Source: Streptomyces sp. APSN-46.1 (lineage in GTDB: Bacteria; Actinomycetota; Actinomycetes; Streptomycetales; Streptomycetaceae). Taken from it: DNA of 64,000 nucleotides. A program made the position numbers and the translations under genes. Below the pieces are notes generated by a model. That model saw only the letters and a program-made list of their open reading frames with translations, was not told the origin of the DNA and did no database searches. Numbering within the stretch: position 1 is the first letter of the stretch; each line of letters starts with the position of its first letter. Shown here piece after piece: positions 62,001 to 64,000 of this stretch. The stretch is taken from positions 186,001-250,000 of the forward strand of contig NZ_JALGRF010000002.1 of NCBI RefSeq assembly GCF_022815725.1, given 5' to 3'.

Positions 62001-62952
62001 CCTCACCACCGGCGCGCTGGTGGCGTACCTGCTCTACATCGACCTGTTCTTCGCCCCCGTCCAACAGCTCTCCCAGGTCTTCGACGGCTACCAGCAGGCC
62101 ACCGTCTCCCTCGGCCGCATCCAGGACCTGCTGCGCGAGCCCACCACCACCCCCCGGCCGGCCGAGCCGCGCGAGGTGGGGGAGCTGAGCGGCGAGATCG
62201 CCTTCGAGAACGTCCGCTTCGCCTACGGCACCGCCGAGGAGCGGGGCGAGAAGGGCGAGGCACTGGCCGGAATCAGCCTGCGGATACCCGCCGGCCAGAC
62301 CGTCGCCTTCGTCGGCGAGACCGGCGCGGGCAAGTCCACGCTGGTCAAGCTCGTGGCCCGGTTCTACGACCCGACCTCCGGCCGGGTCACCGCCGATGGC
62401 GCCGATCTGCGGGAGCTGGACCTGACGGCGTACCGCCACCGGCTCGGAGTCGTCCCGCAGGAGCCGTACCTCTTCCCGGGGACGGTCCGCGACGCCATCG
62501 CCTACGGGCGGCACGAGGCGAGCGACGCCGAGGTGGAGGCGGCGGCCCGCGCGGTCGGCGCCCACGACATGATCGCGACCCTGGACGGCGGCTACCTGCA
62601 CTCCGTCGCCGAGCGCGGCCGCAACCTCTCGGCCGGCCAGCGGCAGCTGATCGCGCTGGCCCGCGCCGAACTCGTGGACCCGGACGTGCTGCTGCTCGAC
62701 GAGGCCACCGCCGCGCTCGACCTGGCCACCGAGGCCCAGGTCAACCAGGCCACCGACCGGCTCGCGGGCAAGCGCACCACCCTGGTCGTGGCACACCGGC
62801 TGACCACCGCCGCCCGCGCCGACCGGGTCGTGGTGATGGACCGCGGCCTGGTCGTGGAGGACGGCTCGCACGCCGAACTCCTGGCCCGCGGCGGCCGGTA
62901 CGCCGAATTGTGGCGAACCTTCATCGGGGAGGACGAGCGGGCCGCCGCCTGA
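59026..62952 (+). CDS. fused, asymmetric ABC exporter (TMD-NBD-TMD-NBD)
   Basis: The 1308-residue protein joins two half-exporters. NBD1: Walker A from G376 (GSSGSGKST), signature LSGGQRQRIALAR, Walker B D504 followed by D505 (LLLLDDATSAVD), H-loop IAHRR. NBD2: Walker A GETGAGKST, signature LSAGQRQLIALAR, Walker B D1225-E1226 (LLLLDEATAALD), H-loop VAHRL. Asp in place of the catalytic Glu in NBD1 together with the deviating NBD2 signature makes one degenerate and one active ATP site, as in TM287/288-type exporters. An Ala/Gly/Pro repeat (about residues 645-690) links the halves. GTG 59026 has GGGGAGG six bases before it. Substrate unknown. Confidence 0.92.
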   Translation: MTAAETAAGEKQGWGRRLAAYTWRYKLNVLLALGSSLAGMAVMALVPLVTKVIIDDVIGDQSKPMGPWAAMLIGAALLVYVLTYIRRYYGGRLALDVQHDLRTDMYDTIARLDGRRQDELSTGQVVGRATSDLQLIQGLLFMLPMTIGNFLLFGISLGIMLSLSPLLTLVALLMAPALWFIAKRSRKKLFPATWWAQGQAAAVATVVDGAVTGVRVVKGFGQEEQETGKLRQAGRRLFAGRMRTIRLNSRYTPALQAVPALGQVAMLALGGWMATRGQVTLGTFVAFSTYLAQLVGPVRMLAMVLTVGQQARAGVERVFELIDTEPVIQEGAHELPADAPATVEFEDVRFGYDAGRPVLDGFSLSIREGETVALVGSSGSGKSTVSLLLPRFYDADRGTVRVGGRDVRELTYDSLRGAIGLVPEDSFLFSDTLRANIAYGHPGATDEQIEAAARAAQAEGFIQALPAGYDTKVGEQGLTLSGGQRQRIALARAILTDPRLLLLDDATSAVDARVEHEIHQALRAVMAGRTTLLIAHRRSTLALADRIAVLDRGRLSDIGTHEELERRSPLYRRLLTDPEALGAGSPRTPEAPAMAEFERDLERDIELEAEIDSEPVNAKRRVADGVTPELWRRQEERDGAGAPTAAGTTGAAATGAPGAAATGAPGAGAPGAPVAGAPVAPGAGHSMAGAVAGMPATPELLAQVAALPPAEDAPDVDETRAAAAEESYGLRRLLRGFWAPLAISLGLVAVDAGAGLLLPILIRHGIDQGVEQAALGAVWVAAGLALAVVVGQWAAQFAETRMTGRTGERVLYALRVKIFAQLQRLGLDYYERELTGKIMTRMTTDVDALSTFLQTGLVTAVVSVFTFFGILIALLVLDVELALIVFATLPVLVIGTIVFRRKSVAAYELARDRVSHVNADLQESVSGLRIVQAFRRQGSGAARFAERSDSYREARVRGQWLISVYFPFVQLLSSGAAAVVLIVGAGRVEAGTLTTGALVAYLLYIDLFFAPVQQLSQVFDGYQQATVSLGRIQDLLREPTTTPRPAEPREVGELSGEIAFENVRFAYGTAEERGEKGEALAGISLRIPAGQTVAFVGETGAGKSTLVKLVARFYDPTSGRVTADGADLRELDLTAYRHRLGVVPQEPYLFPGTVRDAIAYGRHEASDAEVEAAARAVGAHDMIATLDGGYLHSVAERGRNLSAGQRQLIALARAELVDPDVLLLDEATAALDLATEAQVNQATDRLAGKRTTLVVAHRLTTAARADRVVVMDRGLVVEDGSHAELLARGGRYAELWRTFIGEDERAAA

Positions 62953-62958
62953 GCCCCG

Positions 62959-62986
62959 GGCCCGCGCCTTCCCCCGGGCGCGGGCC
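62959..62986 (+). terminator. terminator of the ABC exporter gene
   Basis: GGCCCGCGCC (62959-62968) and GGCGCGGGCC (62977-62986) form a perfect ten-base stem seven bases after the stop. Confidence 0.8.
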
Positions 62987-63101
62987 GCGCGGGCCCTCGG
63001 TATCAACCAGCCGACGTTTGCCGCGTGCAACCATCCGGGGGGTCCACGCGTCGTACGGGCGTACGTACGCCCGTATCGCGTGCGACTGATCGGGGGGCAG
63101 G

Positions 63102-63503
63102 GTGCTGTACGGAGGCAAGAGGATCGGCCGACGGGCCGTAGTTCTGGGCGTGTTCGGGTCGGCTCTGTGGTTCTGCGTCGGCGGGCTGGTGATGGCGTCT
63201 CCCGCGCAGGCCGCGAGCGGGGCCTGCCCGGGGCGGCTGGTGAGCTCGCTGCCGTTCTCCACAGGTGAGGTGCGCGTCTACAAGAGCCGCACGCAGGCCT
63301 GCGCCATGACCGTCGCCAACCGGCCCGGCCAGCGCCGCCACATGTCGGTGAGCATCCAGCCCCGGGGCGGAGTGCCCGTCCGCGATTCCGGGCAATTCAC
63401 CCGGTATGCCGGACCTGTCGCCGTCGGTGCCATCAACCGCTGCGTGTACGTCAAGGGGAGCGTGGGCGCCGGATCGGTCGATTCCGGCTGGATCCTGTGC
63501 TGA
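63102..63503 (+). CDS. small secreted protein
   Basis: The 133-residue protein from GTG 63102 has a signal peptide (GRRAVVLGVFGSALWFCVGGLVMASPAQA with cleavage after AQA) and a mature part of about 95 residues with four cysteines (GACPGRL, QACAMTV, NRCVYVK, WILC). The repeated Cys spacing and Thr/Ser-rich, beta-like pattern suggest a small disulfide-stabilised extracellular domain. No enzyme motif is seen. Role unknown. Confidence 0.8.
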   Translation: MLYGGKRIGRRAVVLGVFGSALWFCVGGLVMASPAQAASGACPGRLVSSLPFSTGEVRVYKSRTQACAMTVANRPGQRRHMSVSIQPRGGVPVRDSGQFTRYAGPVAVGAINRCVYVKGSVGAGSVDSGWILC

Positions 63504-63664
63504 GTGCGGCCCGTCCTTCCGGCCGATCCCGATCCCGATCCAGTCTGCCCCGTCTGTCCCGTCTGGCCTGAAAGGCAGGTCCCGGCGGCCCAACTGGGTC
63601 TGGCCATTTATGTGTTGATCCCGCTAGGTTCACGCGCACCGCAGTGAACTGAAGGGGAGGGTCA

Positions 63665-64000
63665 ATGCGCAAGTCGCTCGGATGGCTGCTGTCGCTCGTG
63701 GTGCTCATCGGCACCATGGGTGCGGCCGGATTCACGGCTCAGGCGGCCACCGCCGCCGGGCCTGAGGCCGGCGCGGACATCAAGGATCAGATTCTCGCCG
63801 TTCCGGGGATGAGTCTGGTCGAGGAGAAGCCGTACCCGGGGTACCGCTTCTTCGTCCTGAACTACGTACAGCCCGTGGACCACAAGAACCCCTGGAAGGG
63901 CACCTTCAAGCAGCGCCTGACGCTGCTGCACAAGGACACGTCCCGCCCCACGGTGTTCTTCACGTCCGGCTACAACGTCAACACCAACCCGCGCCGCAGT
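63665..64000 (+). CDS. S37-family tripeptidyl aminopeptidase, N-terminal part (runs off the window)
   Basis: Only the first 112 residues are present: signal MRKSLGWLLSLVVLIGTMGAAGFTAQA, then ILAVPGMSLVEEKPYPGYRFFVLNYVQPVDHKNPWKGTFKQRLTLLHKD and PTVFFTSGYNVNTNPRR. This matches the start of the Streptomyces S37 (PS-10) secreted tripeptidyl aminopeptidases, whose catalytic Ser lies further on and is outside the window. GGGGAGGGTCA precedes the ATG. Confidence 0.88.
   Translation, partial: MRKSLGWLLSLVVLIGTMGAAGFTAQAATAAGPEAGADIKDQILAVPGMSLVEEKPYPGYRFFVLNYVQPVDHKNPWKGTFKQRLTLLHKDTSRPTVFFTSGYNVNTNPRRS

Noticed and set aside
58840..63030. 1396-codon minus-strand open frame opposite the ABC exporter
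   Set aside because: It is antisense to a gene with all ABC motifs; its translation is Gly/Val/Glu-rich low-complexity, the usual shadow of high-G+C codons.
63525..63545. GATCCC triple repeat as a regulatory site
   Set aside because: It is a simple hexamer repeat in an intergenic stretch, with no symmetry or known match.

Overview
The window is high-G+C actinobacterial DNA and almost certainly a Streptomyces chromosome. It carries the AdpA regulator next to oligoribonuclease, a complete desferrioxamine (des) operon with iron boxes, a cellobiose transporter with an exact CebR operator, WhiJ-like XRE/DUF397 pairs and single-domain HATPase proteins. From memory, the gene order from the cellobiose genes to agmatinase follows the S. 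coelicolor SCO2770-SCO2797 neighbourhood; that comparison is recalled, not computed.

Layout. 0-5.2 kb: accessory DNA with a methyltransferase tail, small membrane or secreted proteins each followed by a strong stem-loop, a stand-alone Mrr-N-like domain, and a DUF2637/SpdB2-type gene of integrative conjugative elements that is broken by two frameshifts. 5.2-8.4 kb: secreted protein, two-component system, small protein. 8.4-9.9 kb: MarR regulator with nested palindromes, divergent from a frameshifted NAD(P)-binding reductase. 10-14.3 kb: cebG, cebF, cebE and cebR, with no bglC beside them. 14.4-17.4 kb: tRNA-His, orn, adpA and a membrane protein. 17.7-25 kb: core genes (universal stress protein, YaaH-family transporter, glmS, DUF4429 protein, GH20 hexosaminidase). 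25-29.7 kb: accessory island with DUF397/XRE/HATPase genes and a solo TnpB element. 29.8-37.2 kb: desferrioxamine biosynthesis and ferric-siderophore uptake. 37.3-43.8 kb: acyl-CoA dehydrogenase, HMG-CoA lyase, a biotin-dependent carboxylase pair and a divergent TetR regulator, forming a leucine/isovalerate degradation operon. 43.9-48.6 kb: phosphatase-like protein, SDR, CDF transporter, TesB thioesterase, second acyl-CoA dehydrogenase. 48.9-53.1 kb: PucR regulator, agmatinase and a ThDP enzyme. 53.2-56.5 kb: a WXG100-like triad. 56.5-58.9 kb: XRE/HATPase, GntR regulator and VapBC. 59-64 kb: fused asymmetric ABC exporter, a secreted protein and the start of an S37 peptidase.

The points most worth checking are: (i) adpA has no TTA codon, so the usual bldA control of this master regulator appears to be missing; (ii) a solo TnpB keeps all RuvC and zinc-ribbon residues and has a structured 3' end that could be an omega RNA; (iii) four genes are broken by five one-base losses, each repaired by adding one G to a GGG run followed by T, which suggests a systematic sequence error or a hypermutable context; (iv) two copies of a Streptomyces palindromic repeat lie in frame inside the carboxylase alpha gene; (v) the agmatinase-ThDP pair and the WXG triad are poorly characterised modules.
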